A stretch of 64,000 bases of DNA from Phycicoccus sp. Soil802 (GTDB lineage Bacteria > Actinomycetota > Actinomycetes > Actinomycetales > Dermatophilaceae). The notes under the pieces are model-generated. The model was given only the letters and a program-made list of their open reading frames with translations, made no database searches and had not been told where the DNA came from. Made by a program: the position numbers and the translations under genes. How positions within the stretch are numbered: the stretch's first letter is position 1; the number at the start of each line of letters is the position of its first letter. Shown one piece after another: positions 41,560-49,796 of this stretch. Location of the stretch: NCBI RefSeq assembly GCF_001429605.1, contig NZ_LMSS01000003.1, forward strand, positions 1 to 64,000. Reading direction: 5' to 3'.

Positions 41560-42606
41560 ATGGTCGACACCTGGCTCCCGCCCTATCTCGCCCGCCCCGA
41601 CCGCTACGGTCCGATGCCCTACCGCAAGGTCGGGCAGAGCGGGCTGCGGCTGCCGGCCGTCAGCCTCGGCATGTGGCACAACTTCGGCGACGACAAGCCG
41701 TTCGACGTGCAGCGCGCGATCCTGCGGCGGGCCTTCGACATCGGCATCACCCACTTCGACCTGGCGAACAACTACGGCCCGCCCTACGGCAGTGCCGAGC
41801 AGAACTTCGGGCGCCACTTCGCCGCCGACTTCCGCCCCTACCGCGACGAGCTGATCATCAGCTCCAAGGCCGGCTGGGACATGTGGCCAGGACCCTACGG
41901 CGACGGCGGCTCGCGCAAGTACCTGGTCGCCAGCCTCGACCAGACCCTCCAGCGCACCGGGCTCGACTACGTCGACATCTTCTACTCGCACCGCCCCGAC
42001 CCCGACACCCCCCTCGAGGAGACGATGGGCGCGCTGGCGAGCATCGTCAAGCAGGGCAAGGCGCTGTATGCCGGCATCTCCAGCTACGGTCCCGAGCTCA
42101 CCGCGCGCGCGGCCGACCTCCTCGACGAGATGGGCGTGCCGCTGCTCATCCACCAGCCGTCCTACTCGATGGTGAACCGCTGGGTCGAGGGCGGCCTGCT
42201 CGACACCCTCGGTGAGCGCGGCATCGGCTGCATCGCGTTCAGCCCGCTCGCGCAGGGGATGCTGACCGACAAGTACCTCGGCGGGATCCCCGAGGGGTCG
42301 CGGGCCAGCCAGGGCAAGTCCCTGTCCCCTGACCTGCTCACCGGCGAGACGCTGACCCACGTCCGCAAGCTCAACGACCTGGCCTCCGAGCGGGGCCAGT
42401 CGCTGGCCCAGCTGGCGCTGGCCTGGGCCCTGCGCGACGACCGGGTGACCTCGGTGCTGATCGGGGCCTCGTCGGTCGGCCAGCTCGAGGACTCCGCCGC
42501 AGCGGTCGGCAACCTCAGGTTCAGCGACGCGGAGCTCGAGGAGATCGACCGCGACGCCGTCGAGGCGGGCATCGACCTCTGGCGCACCCAGTCCCGCCTC
42601 ACCTGA
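41560..42606 (+). CDS. Aldo/keto reductase (MgrA/GpR-like)
   Basis: This AKR of 348 residues is of the long type that begins with a YRKVGQSGLRLPAVSLG motif after about 20 extra residues. The catalytic Asp and Tyr lie in THFDLANNYGPPYGSAEQNFG, Lys in IISSKAGWDMWPGPYGDGG, and His in DIFYSHRPDPDTPLEET. The GSRKYLVASLDQTLQR stretch is typical of the glyceraldehyde-3-phosphate reductase (YghZ/GpR) group, which also reduces methylglyoxal. The ATG at 41560 has a CAGACT box six bases upstream. It follows the FAD oxidoreductase gene and ends before a hairpin-rich gap. Confidence 0.88.
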   Translation: MVDTWLPPYLARPDRYGPMPYRKVGQSGLRLPAVSLGMWHNFGDDKPFDVQRAILRRAFDIGITHFDLANNYGPPYGSAEQNFGRHFAADFRPYRDELIISSKAGWDMWPGPYGDGGSRKYLVASLDQTLQRTGLDYVDIFYSHRPDPDTPLEETMGALASIVKQGKALYAGISSYGPELTARAADLLDEMGVPLLIHQPSYSMVNRWVEGGLLDTLGERGIGCIAFSPLAQGMLTDKYLGGIPEGSRASQGKSLSPDLLTGETLTHVRKLNDLASERGQSLAQLALAWALRDDRVTSVLIGASSVGQLEDSAAAVGNLRFSDAELEEIDRDAVEAGIDLWRTQSRLT

Positions 42607-42620
42607 GCCAGCACTGAGTC

Positions 42621-42710
42621 CCACCTTTATCGGGTCTAGGGACAAACGCCGGCTTCACCCCGGAACCGTTCCGGGGTGAAGCCACCCTTTATCGGGTCAC
42701 CCGATAAAGG
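42621..42710 (+). terminator. Compound palindrome cluster after the aldo/keto reductase gene
   Basis: GGCTTCACCCCGGAAC (42651-42666) and its exact complement (42668-42683) form a 16-pair hairpin around one base. Immediately after, CCTTTATCGGGT and ACCCGATAAAGG (42686-42710) form a second palindrome. A third copy of CCTTTATCGGGT stands before the hairpin at about 42624-42635. The first hairpin is a likely terminator. Confidence 0.65.
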
Positions 42711-42922
42711 TGAGGCGTGCGGCACCTGGGCGCGCGGCACACGCGGAGTCGTCCGGCAGGCAAACACGCTGGTGGGAAGCATGCCGGAGTCCGGATTCTG
42801 AGATTTTCCGCCGTCCCGATATCTTGGCCGGGTAAGGCCCCCTGTGAGCGCCGCCACAAGCGCGCCCCACACCAGCCGCCCCACGACGGCGGAGACCCCG
42901 CCCGGGTGAAGAAGGAGTTCCA
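42711..42922 (+). promoter_or_regulatory. Upstream region and candidate promoter of the 2-oxo acid dehydrogenase operon
   Basis: No gene is seen in this stretch. TTCTGA (42796-42801) and TATCTT (42820-42825) are an 18-base-spaced -35/-10 pair, leaving a leader of about 90 bases. AAGAAGGAG ends seven bases before the GTG at 42923 and is one of the few strong Shine-Dalgarno sequences in the window. Confidence 0.5.
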
Positions 42923-44122
42923 GTGAGCGACAACGCAGTCGCCGGCGCCACGAGCGTCGAGCATGAGGACGAGGTGCTCGCCGAGCTGACCGCCCCGGTC
43001 CCCGAGGTCGGTGACGGTGGGCCCGAGATGGTCCAGCTGCTCACGCCCGAGGGCCAGCGCGTCGAGAACACCGAGTACGACGAGTACGTCAAGGACCTCA
43101 CCGACGAGGACCTGCGCGGCTTCTACCGCGACCTCGTGCTGATCCGCCGCGTCGATGCCGAGGCCACCGCGCTCCAGCGCCAGGGTGAGCTCGGCATCTG
43201 GGCCAGCCTGCTCGGCCAGGAGGCGGCCCAGGTCGGCTCCGGTCGCGCGATGCGCCCGCAGGACTACGCCTTCCCGACCTACCGCGAGCACGGCGTCGCC
43301 TGGTGCCGCGGGGTCAACCCGCTCAACCTGCTCGGCCTGTTCCGGGGCGTCAACCACGGTGGCTGGGACCCGAACGAGAAGAACTTCCACCTCTACACGA
43401 TCGTCATCGGCGCCCAGACGCTGCACGCGACCGGCTACGCGATGGGCATCCAGCGCGACGGTGACGTCGGCACCGGCGACGACGAGCGGGACGCCGCTGT
43501 GATCGCCTACTTCGGTGATGGCGCGACCGCCCAGGGCGACGTCAACGAGTCGTTCGTCTACGCGGCGGTCAACAACGCCCCGGTCGTGTTCTTCTGCCAG
43601 AACAACCAGTGGGCCATCTCCGAGCCCAACGAGCGGCAGACCCGCATCCCGCTCTACCAGCGGGCCCGCGGCTTCGGCTTCCCCGGCGTGCGGGTCGACG
43701 GCAACGACGTCCTGGCCGTGTACGCCGTGACCCAGCAGGCGCTCAACGCGGCGCGCTCCGGCAACGGCCCGACCTTCATCGAGGCCTACACCTACCGGAT
43801 GGGCGCGCACACCACCTCGGACGACCCCACCAAGTACCGCGTCTCCGCCGAGGTCGAGGTGTGGAAGCACCGCGACCCCATCGAGCGGCTGAAGTCCTAC
43901 CTCGTGCACACCCAGAAGGCCGACCAGGAGTTCTTCGACGCGATCGAGGTCGAGGCCGACGCGCTGGCCGTCACCGTCCGTGAGGGCTGCCTGTCCATGC
44001 CCGACCCGACCCCCGACTCGATGTTCGACCACATCTACGTCGAGGAGCACCCGGTCGTCGAGGCCGAGCGCCGGGAGTTCGCCGCCTACCACGCGGGCTT
44101 CGAGGGCGAGGGGAGCCACTGA
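42923..44122 (+). CDS. pdhA: 2-oxo acid dehydrogenase E1 alpha subunit (pyruvate or branched-chain type)
   Basis: Thiamine pyrophosphate enzyme subunit of 399 residues. The TPP-binding motif GDGATAQGDVNESFVYAAVNNAPVVFFCQNN begins near residue 198, and the phosphorylation-loop region YRMGAHTTSDDPTKYR near 290. Length and operon order fit the two-subunit E1 of pyruvate or branched-chain 2-oxo acid dehydrogenase; the Mycobacterium homologues are named bkdABC, so the branched-chain role is a serious alternative. The start is GTG with AAGAAGGAG upstream. The stop overlaps the E1 beta start (TGATG). Confidence 0.88.
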   Translation: MSDNAVAGATSVEHEDEVLAELTAPVPEVGDGGPEMVQLLTPEGQRVENTEYDEYVKDLTDEDLRGFYRDLVLIRRVDAEATALQRQGELGIWASLLGQEAAQVGSGRAMRPQDYAFPTYREHGVAWCRGVNPLNLLGLFRGVNHGGWDPNEKNFHLYTIVIGAQTLHATGYAMGIQRDGDVGTGDDERDAAVIAYFGDGATAQGDVNESFVYAAVNNAPVVFFCQNNQWAISEPNERQTRIPLYQRARGFGFPGVRVDGNDVLAVYAVTQQALNAARSGNGPTFIEAYTYRMGAHTTSDDPTKYRVSAEVEVWKHRDPIERLKSYLVHTQKADQEFFDAIEVEADALAVTVREGCLSMPDPTPDSMFDHIYVEEHPVVEAERREFAAYHAGFEGEGSH

Positions 44123-45096
44123 TGGGCACCATGACGATTGCCAAGGGCATCAACAACGGCCTGCGCGCCGCCATGGAGCGCGACCCGAAGGTCGTCCTCA
44201 TGGGTGAGGACATCGGCAAGCTCGGTGGCGTCTTCCGCGTGACCGACGGCCTCCAGAAGGACTTCGGCGAGGACCGCGTCATCGACACCCCGCTCGCGGA
44301 GGCCGGCATCGTCGGCACCGCGATCGGCATGGCGCTGCGCGGCTACCGGCCCGTCGTCGAGATCCAGTTCGACGGGTTCATCTACCCCGCGTTCGACCAC
44401 ATCGTCAGCCAGGTCGCCAAGATGCGGGCCCGCTCGCTCGGCAAGATCAAGCTGCCGATGGTCATCCGCATCCCCGTCGGCGGTGGCATCGGCGCGGTCG
44501 AGCACCACTCCGAGTCCAACGAGGCCTACTTCGCGCACACCGCCGGCCTCAAGGTGGTCTGCTGCTCCAACGCCGAGGACGCCTACTGGATGATCCAGCA
44601 GGCCATCGAGTCCGACGACCCGGTGCTCTTCTACGAACCCAAGCGTCGCTACTGGGACAAGGGCGAGGTCGACGAGTCCGCCGCCCCGCGCGAGCTGCTC
44701 AAGGCGCAGGTATGCCGCGAGGGCACCGCTGCGACGCTGGTCGCCTACGGCCCCATGGTCAAGACCTGCCTGCAGGCGGCCGAGGCCGCCGCCGCCGAGG
44801 GCAAGGACCTCGAGGTCATCGACCTGCGGTCGCTCAGCCCGCTGGACCTCGACACGGTCGCCGCGTCGGTCGAGAAGACCGGTCGGGCCGTCATCGTCCA
44901 CGAGGCGTCCACGTTCCTGGGCATGGGTGCCGAGATCGCGGCCGCCCTCCAGCAGCGCTGCTTCTACCACCTCGAGGCGCCTGTGCTCCGGGTCGGCGGG
45001 TACAACCTGCCCTACCCACCGAGCAAGCTCGAGGAGGAGTTCCTCCCCGACCTCGACAGGGTGCTCGACGCCGTCGACCGCTCGCTGGCCTTCTGA
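44122..45096 (+). CDS. pdhB: 2-oxo acid dehydrogenase E1 beta subunit
   Basis: The 324-residue partner of E1 alpha completes the TPP site. VVLMGEDIGKLGGVFRVTDGL near the N-terminus holds the conserved Glu, and DTPLAEAGIVGTAIGMALRGYRPVVEIQF, HHSESNEAYFAHTAGLKVV and the C-terminal transketolase domain (EVIDLRSLSPLDLDTV, IVHEASTFLGMGAEIAAAL) are typical. It decarboxylates pyruvate or branched-chain 2-oxo acids and passes the acyl group to E2. The ATG overlaps the E1 alpha stop; E2 begins 17 bases downstream. Confidence 0.9.
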   Translation: MGTMTIAKGINNGLRAAMERDPKVVLMGEDIGKLGGVFRVTDGLQKDFGEDRVIDTPLAEAGIVGTAIGMALRGYRPVVEIQFDGFIYPAFDHIVSQVAKMRARSLGKIKLPMVIRIPVGGGIGAVEHHSESNEAYFAHTAGLKVVCCSNAEDAYWMIQQAIESDDPVLFYEPKRRYWDKGEVDESAAPRELLKAQVCREGTAATLVAYGPMVKTCLQAAEAAAAEGKDLEVIDLRSLSPLDLDTVAASVEKTGRAVIVHEASTFLGMGAEIAAALQQRCFYHLEAPVLRVGGYNLPYPPSKLEEEFLPDLDRVLDAVDRSLAF

Positions 45097-45113
45097 GAGG
45101 GGCGCGAAAACCC

Positions 45114-46559
45114 ATGGCAGTCAAAGAGTTCAAGCTCCCGGACCCCGGTGAGGGCCTGACCGAGGCCGAGATCGTCACCTGGAACGTCAAGGTCGGCGAC
45201 ACGGTCAAGGTCAACGACATCATCGTCGAGATCGAGACCGCCAAGTCGCTGGTCGAGCTGCCGGTGCCGTTCGCCGGCACCGTCACCGCGCTGCACGTGT
45301 CCGAAGGCGACACGGTCGAGGTCGGCACGCCGATCATCTCCGTCGACACCGCGGGTGGACCGGCTTCCGTGCAGGACGCGCCCGCTGCCGGTGCCGTCGA
45401 GCCCGGCATCGAGGGCTCGCCCGCTCCCAAGATGGCCGCCGCGGCCGCAGCTGCTTCGGACGAGGAGGAGATCGAGGAGGGCAAGATCGGCGGCACCACG
45501 TCGACCGGTCGCACCGCCGTCCTCGTCGGCTACGGCGTCAAGCAGACCGAGGCCAAGCGACGTCCCCGCAAGGGCGACGTGGCACCTGCCGTCCAGCCGG
45601 CCAGCCCCGTCGCCGAACAGCCGGTGGCGACCCTGCCGGCCGCGTCGGCCCCCGTCGCCCGTGAGGGTGGCGCCCGCGCGCTGGCCAAGCCGCCGGTGCG
45701 CAAGTACGCCAAGGACCTCGGCATCGACCTGGCCACCGTCGCCGGCTCCGGCGAGGGCGGCATCATCAGCCGCGCCGACGTCGACGCCCACGCGGCGGGA
45801 GGTGCGGGCAGCGCTGCCGGCAACGCAGCGATCGGCGGCGGGGAGCGCGAGACGCGGATCCCGATCAAGGGTGTGCGCAAGATGACCGCGCAGGCGATGG
45901 TCGGCAGCGCGTTCACGGCGCCGCACGTCACCGAGTGGGTCACCATCGACGCGACGGCGACCATGGAGCTCGTCGAACGGCTCAAGAAGGACCGCGAGTT
46001 CAAGGACGTCAAGGTCACGCCGCTGCTGGTGCTGGCCAAGGCGATGGCCGTCGCGATCCGTCGTCACCCCGAGATCAACGCGACGTGGGACGAGGCCGCC
46101 CAGGAGATCGTGGTCAAGCACTACCTGAACCTCGGCATCGCCGCCGCCACCCCGCGGGGCCTGATCGTCCCGAACATCAAGGACGCCGACCAGATGTCGA
46201 TGCGACAGCTGGCCGAGGCCATCGGAGCGCTGACCGCCACGGCCCGCGACGGTCGCACCCAGCCGGCCGAGATGTCGGGCGGCACGATCACGATCACCAA
46301 CGTGGGCGTCTTCGGAGTCGACACCGGCACCCCGATCATCAACCCGGGTGAGGCGGCGATCCTCGCGTTCGGCGCGATCCGTCGCCAGCCGTGGGTGGTC
46401 ACCGCCGCCGACGGCACCGAGACGATCGAGCCGCGCTGGGTCACCCAGCTGGCATTGTCGTTCGACCACCGGCTGGTGGACGGCGAGCTCGGCAGCAAGT
46501 TCATCGCCGACGTCGGTGCGATCCTCGCCGACCCGGCACGTGGCCTCGTCTGGGGCTGA
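45114..46559 (+). CDS. 2-oxo acid dehydrogenase E2 (dihydrolipoamide acyltransferase)
   Basis: Three-domain protein of 481 residues. The lipoyl domain (1-78) carries the lipoylated Lys in EIETAKSLVELPVPF. A linker rich in Ala, Pro and acidic residues follows. The peripheral subunit-binding domain (about 200-235) reads VRKYAKDLGIDLATVAGSGEGGII. The catalytic domain (about 255-481) ends with ALSFDHRLVDGELGSKF, holding the active-site His and Asp. Only one lipoyl domain is present. The ATG comes 17 bases after E1 beta, with GAGAGGGG as a weak ribosome binding site. No E3 gene follows; lipoamide dehydrogenase must come from elsewhere. A 21-pair terminator ends the operon. Confidence 0.92.
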   Translation: MAVKEFKLPDPGEGLTEAEIVTWNVKVGDTVKVNDIIVEIETAKSLVELPVPFAGTVTALHVSEGDTVEVGTPIISVDTAGGPASVQDAPAAGAVEPGIEGSPAPKMAAAAAAASDEEEIEEGKIGGTTSTGRTAVLVGYGVKQTEAKRRPRKGDVAPAVQPASPVAEQPVATLPAASAPVAREGGARALAKPPVRKYAKDLGIDLATVAGSGEGGIISRADVDAHAAGGAGSAAGNAAIGGGERETRIPIKGVRKMTAQAMVGSAFTAPHVTEWVTIDATATMELVERLKKDREFKDVKVTPLLVLAKAMAVAIRRHPEINATWDEAAQEIVVKHYLNLGIAAATPRGLIVPNIKDADQMSMRQLAEAIGALTATARDGRTQPAEMSGGTITITNVGVFGVDTGTPIINPGEAAILAFGAIRRQPWVVTAADGTETIEPRWVTQLALSFDHRLVDGELGSKFIADVGAILADPARGLVWG

Positions 46560-46571
46560 GCGAGCACTTTC

Positions 46572-46617
46572 CGGCGCTGTGCCTTGCCCCAGACGACTGG
46601 GGCAAGGCACAGCGCCG
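46572..46617 (+). terminator. Strong hairpin terminator of the 2-oxo acid dehydrogenase operon
   Basis: The 21-base stem from 46572 (CGGCGCTGTGCCTTGCCCC, then AG) pairs perfectly with 46597-46617 around loop ACGA. It begins 13 bases after the E2 stop. Confidence 0.85.
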
Positions 46618-46647
46618 CGAGCTCGCCTCGGAACGGGCGGCCGCGGG

Positions 46648-47025
46648 TCAGCTGAAGAAGTCCGTCTTCGCCGAGGTGCAGTGCGGGTTGGCGTACACCG
46701 TGCAGGCCGACACCACCAGGACGTAGGCCTTGTCCTCGGGGATGCTGAGGTTCGCCGTGCAGACGAACTGGTTGTCCCCGTTGCCGTAGTCGGTCTTCGA
46801 CCACTGCGTGACCCCGTTGAGCCGGATCTCGGCCGTCGCCCACGTCGCCGAGGTGTTGAAACCGCTGTCGACCTTCGCGCACAGCTGGTCAGTCAGGTCC
46901 AGGTACTTGCCGGTGGCCCACGAGTGGGTCAGGACGGGGTTGCTGGCGTAGGCCGGGGTCGTGGTCAGCACAGCCAGCGCGACTGCACCCACGGCTGCCC
47001 CCCACACCTTGCGTCTCGTCGACAT
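46648..47025 (-). CDS. Small secreted protein, unknown function
   Basis: The 125-residue protein has a clear signal peptide (MSTRRKVWGAAVGAVALAVL, cleavage likely after TPAYA). The mature part of about 95 residues contains four cysteines (QLCAKV, FVCTAN, SACTVY, PHCTSA) that probably form two disulfides, and beta-type stretches such as ATWATAEIRLNGVTQW. I do not recognise the family. I chose the second of two close ATGs (47023-47025) because GAAGGG lies six bases upstream. It stands alone between the 2-oxo acid dehydrogenase terminator and the ABC operon. Confidence 0.7.
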   Translation of the reverse strand: MSTRRKVWGAAVGAVALAVLTTTPAYASNPVLTHSWATGKYLDLTDQLCAKVDSGFNTSATWATAEIRLNGVTQWSKTDYGNGDNQFVCTANLSIPEDKAYVLVVSACTVYANPHCTSAKTDFFS

Positions 47026-47198
47026 GGTCATCCCTTCGCTGGTGGTCAGCCCCGAGGCCTCGGGGCATTCGGAGTATGCAGCGAGATGGTGTTTGGCGCG
47101 CGATGAAGACGATCATCAGGGTTTGCCAGCACTGAGCAGCACTGGGCAACCGTGTGGCGCACTGAGTGGTGTTGCCGTGCAGAAGGGCGACGTTGCGA

Positions 47199-47942
47199 CT
47201 ACTCGTCGCCGCGGAGGGTGAACGAGCGCAGCCGGTCGCCGGTGAACCAGAGTGCCGCGACGGTGAGGAGGACGGCGGCCACCAGGGCGTAGGTCAGGCC
47301 GGTGCCGGGCCCGGTCAGCTGCCCGCTGACGTCGTGGCCGACGCCACGCCCCCACGCGCCGATCGAGACCCACTTGATCCCGCCGAGGAGCGAGCCGAGC
47401 AGCCCTTCCCACAGCAGCGCGAAGAGCAGCCCGATGACGACGGCGTGCCGGGTGAACGCGGCCAGCGCGATGAAGAGTGCGGTGTAGGCCGTGCCCGCCA
47501 CCACTCCGGCGACTCCCCACGCCACGGCCTGGCGGGTGTCGCCGCTGTCGAGGACCAGCCCGGCGACCAGCAGCGGCAGGCCCCCGAACACGACCGTGGC
47601 AGCCCACGCGACCGCGAACTTGCTGAGCGCGATCACGTGCCGGCTCACCGGTTTGGAGATCAGGTAGACGATCGACCCGTCGTCCACCTCGGGACCGAGC
47701 ACCGCGGTGGCGGCGAGGAGGGCGACGAGCGGCAACGCGAGGGTGTACCCGAGCGTGAGCACGGACTCGTAGCCGACGGCGTCGTCGGTCAGGGCCGCGA
47801 CGATGACGGCCAGCGCGAGGAGCACGGTCGGGATGATGACGAGCACCAGGCCCCGGCGGCGGCCGAGGAGGGCCTGGCGGGACAGCCGCAGGATCGTGGG
47901 GTTGAGCGGTGGTGTGAGTGGCGCGGGGTTCCGGGTCGGCAT
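47199..47942 (-). CDS. ABC transporter permease (ABC-2 type)
   Basis: Integral membrane protein of 247 residues with six hydrophobic segments. GLVLVIIPTVLLALAVIVAAL and the TAVLGPEVDDGSIVYLISKPVSR loop are typical of ABC-2 permeases (NosY/CcmB-like), which pair with a soluble ATPase. It lies three bases after the second ATPase gene and is the last gene of a four-gene unit of two ATPases and two permeases. The transported substrate is unknown. Confidence 0.82.
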   Translation of the reverse strand: MPTRNPAPLTPPLNPTILRLSRQALLGRRRGLVLVIIPTVLLALAVIVAALTDDAVGYESVLTLGYTLALPLVALLAATAVLGPEVDDGSIVYLISKPVSRHVIALSKFAVAWAATVVFGGLPLLVAGLVLDSGDTRQAVAWGVAGVVAGTAYTALFIALAAFTRHAVVIGLLFALLWEGLLGSLLGGIKWVSIGAWGRGVGHDVSGQLTGPGTGLTYALVAAVLLTVAALWFTGDRLRSFTLRGDE

Positions 47943-47945
47943 GCG

Positions 47946-48860
47946 TCAGCCCCCCACCAGGTAGGCGAAGACGCTCTCGAGCGACTCGTCGGTCGGGGTC
48001 AGCTCGAGGATCCGGATGCCGTGCTGCCGGGCCACCTGGGGCAGCCGGACCGTGAAGGCCCCGAAGTCGGAGACGGACACGTCCACGCCACCTTTCGGTC
48101 GCAGCGACACCGCGACCACCGAGGGTTCGCCGATCAGGGCACTGGCCAGGCCGCGGTCGTCGTCACCCACGACGACGTACTGCACCGGGCGGTCCGTCAT
48201 CAGGCGGCGGATCTGGCCGAAGTCGCCCGACGCCGCGTGCCGCCCCGACACGACGACCTCGATCTGCCGGGCGACCTGCTCGACCTCCTCGAGGATGTGC
48301 GAGCTGAAGAGCACGGTGCGACCCTCCGACCCCATCCGCCGGAGCAGGGTCATCAGGTGCAGCCGCTGGCGGGGGTCGACGCCGTTGAACGGCTCATCAA
48401 GAAGCAGGACAGCAGGGTCGTGCACGAGGGCCGAGGCGAGCTTCACGCGCTGTCGCATGCCCTTGGAGTACGTGCCGATCCGGCGGGCGGCGGGCTCGCC
48501 CATCTCGACCACGTCGAGGGCGCGTTCGGTCGCGGCGCCGGGGTCGGCGAGCCCGTGCAGCTCGGCGTTCGCCTGCACGAACTCGCGGCCGGTGAGGTAG
48601 CCGAAGCTCAGCTCGCGCTCGGGCACCAGGCCGATCACGCGGTAGGCGTCGGTGTGCCGCCAGATCGGTGTGCCGTCGAGGGTCACCGACCCGGCCGACG
48701 GCGCGAGGAAGCCGGACATCAGGGCGATCAGCGTGGTCTTGCCCGCACCGTTCGGACCGAGCAGCCCGGTCACGCCGGGCCGCACCGTCATCGAGATGCC
48801 GTTGACGGCCACGACGTTGCCGTACCAGCGCGAGGCCTGGTCGATCCTGATCTCAGACAT
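47946..48860 (-). CDS. ABC transporter ATP-binding protein (second copy)
   Basis: The ATPase has 304 residues. Walker A is GPNGAGKTT (about residue 38), the signature is a variant YSKGMRQRVKLASAL, and Walker B is VLLLDEPFNGVD, followed by the switch His in LFSSHILEEVEQ. This CcmA/NatA-like domain is extended by about 90 C-terminal residues of regulatory type. I start it at ATG 48858-48860 (MSEIRIDQ), with GGGGAGG upstream. It lies between two ABC-2 permeases and presumably drives one or both. Confidence 0.88.
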   Translation of the reverse strand: MSEIRIDQASRWYGNVVAVNGISMTVRPGVTGLLGPNGAGKTTLIALMSGFLAPSAGSVTLDGTPIWRHTDAYRVIGLVPERELSFGYLTGREFVQANAELHGLADPGAATERALDVVEMGEPAARRIGTYSKGMRQRVKLASALVHDPAVLLLDEPFNGVDPRQRLHLMTLLRRMGSEGRTVLFSSHILEEVEQVARQIEVVVSGRHAASGDFGQIRRLMTDRPVQYVVVGDDDRGLASALIGEPSVVAVSLRPKGGVDVSVSDFGAFTVRLPQVARQHGIRILELTPTDESLESVFAYLVGG

Positions 48861-48887
48861 GCGACGGCCTCCCCGGGCGCGGCGCAC

Positions 48888-49796
48888 TCATGCCGTCGCC
48901 ACCCGCCGGTAGCGCCAGACCAGGCCGCCGAGGCAGGCGGCGGACAGGCCGACGAACACGACGACGTAGGCGGTCTGCATCGGCACGCCCGTCGGTGGCG
49001 TCGCGATGTCGCCATCGGCCCACATCGCCATCAGCCCGCGGTAGAGCGAGTAGGGCGAGAAGAGCCCGGCGACCTCGCCGACCCGCGCGTGGTGCTCCTC
49101 GCCGGCGATGGCCTGGATCGCCGTCACGATCCCGTTGCCCAGCAACAGCAGCGCGATGGTCGCGACCACGGCGAACCCCCGCCGGGTCGACCACGAGGCG
49201 ATCAGCCCGGCCACGCCGGCCAGTGCGAGGGCGAGCAGCACGGCCATCCCGGCCGCCACGGCGGCATCGCGGCTCTGGTCGGAGACGTCCAGCTCACCCA
49301 GCAACGCCACCGCATACAGGATCACGACGGGGGACACCAGGAAGACCAGGGTCGCGCCGAGGAGGGCGCCCCACCGGGCGATCGCGTAGGTCGCGGACGG
49401 CAGCGGCCGCGCGAGGTAGAGCGAGATGGTGCCGTGCCGCAGGTCGCGCGAGAAGAGCACCGGGGCCTGGGCTGCGACGAAGATGCCCAGCAGCACCTGC
49501 GTCGTCGAGGCGTACTGCGCGTAGCCGATCGGCAGCTCCTTGAGGCCGACCAACACCATCACCCCGCCGATGATGACGGAGGGCAGGATGTTGAGGCCGA
49601 GCAGGATGAACGGCAGCACCTTCGAGCGGCCCGAGCGGCCGAGCCCGAACGCGTTGCGGAAACCGGTGACCAGCAGGGCCCGGGCGATCGCTGCGGGTCC
49701 GAGCCGCGGGCCGGTGTAGGGGCGGTAGCCGAGGTCGTGGATGACGCTGCGGCCCTCGGGGGTCGCGGAGGAGGGATCGGTGGAGAGCTCACTCAT
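48888..49796 (-). CDS. ABC transporter permease (ABC-2 type, first copy)
   Basis: Membrane protein of 302 residues. A cytoplasmic N-terminus with HDLGYRPYTGPRLG, a motif of this permease group, is followed by six hydrophobic segments (VLPFILLGLNILPSVIIGG, TTQVLLGIFVAAQAPVLF and others). The loop SRDLRHGTISLYLARPL is the typical ATPase contact region. I chose ATG 49794-49796; it overlaps the stop of the upstream ATPase gene by eight bases. It forms a unit with that ATPase. Confidence 0.82.
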   Translation of the reverse strand: MSELSTDPSSATPEGRSVIHDLGYRPYTGPRLGPAAIARALLVTGFRNAFGLGRSGRSKVLPFILLGLNILPSVIIGGVMVLVGLKELPIGYAQYASTTQVLLGIFVAAQAPVLFSRDLRHGTISLYLARPLPSATYAIARWGALLGATLVFLVSPVVILYAVALLGELDVSDQSRDAAVAAGMAVLLALALAGVAGLIASWSTRRGFAVVATIALLLLGNGIVTAIQAIAGEEHHARVGEVAGLFSPYSLYRGLMAMWADGDIATPPTGVPMQTAYVVVFVGLSAACLGGLVWRYRRVATA

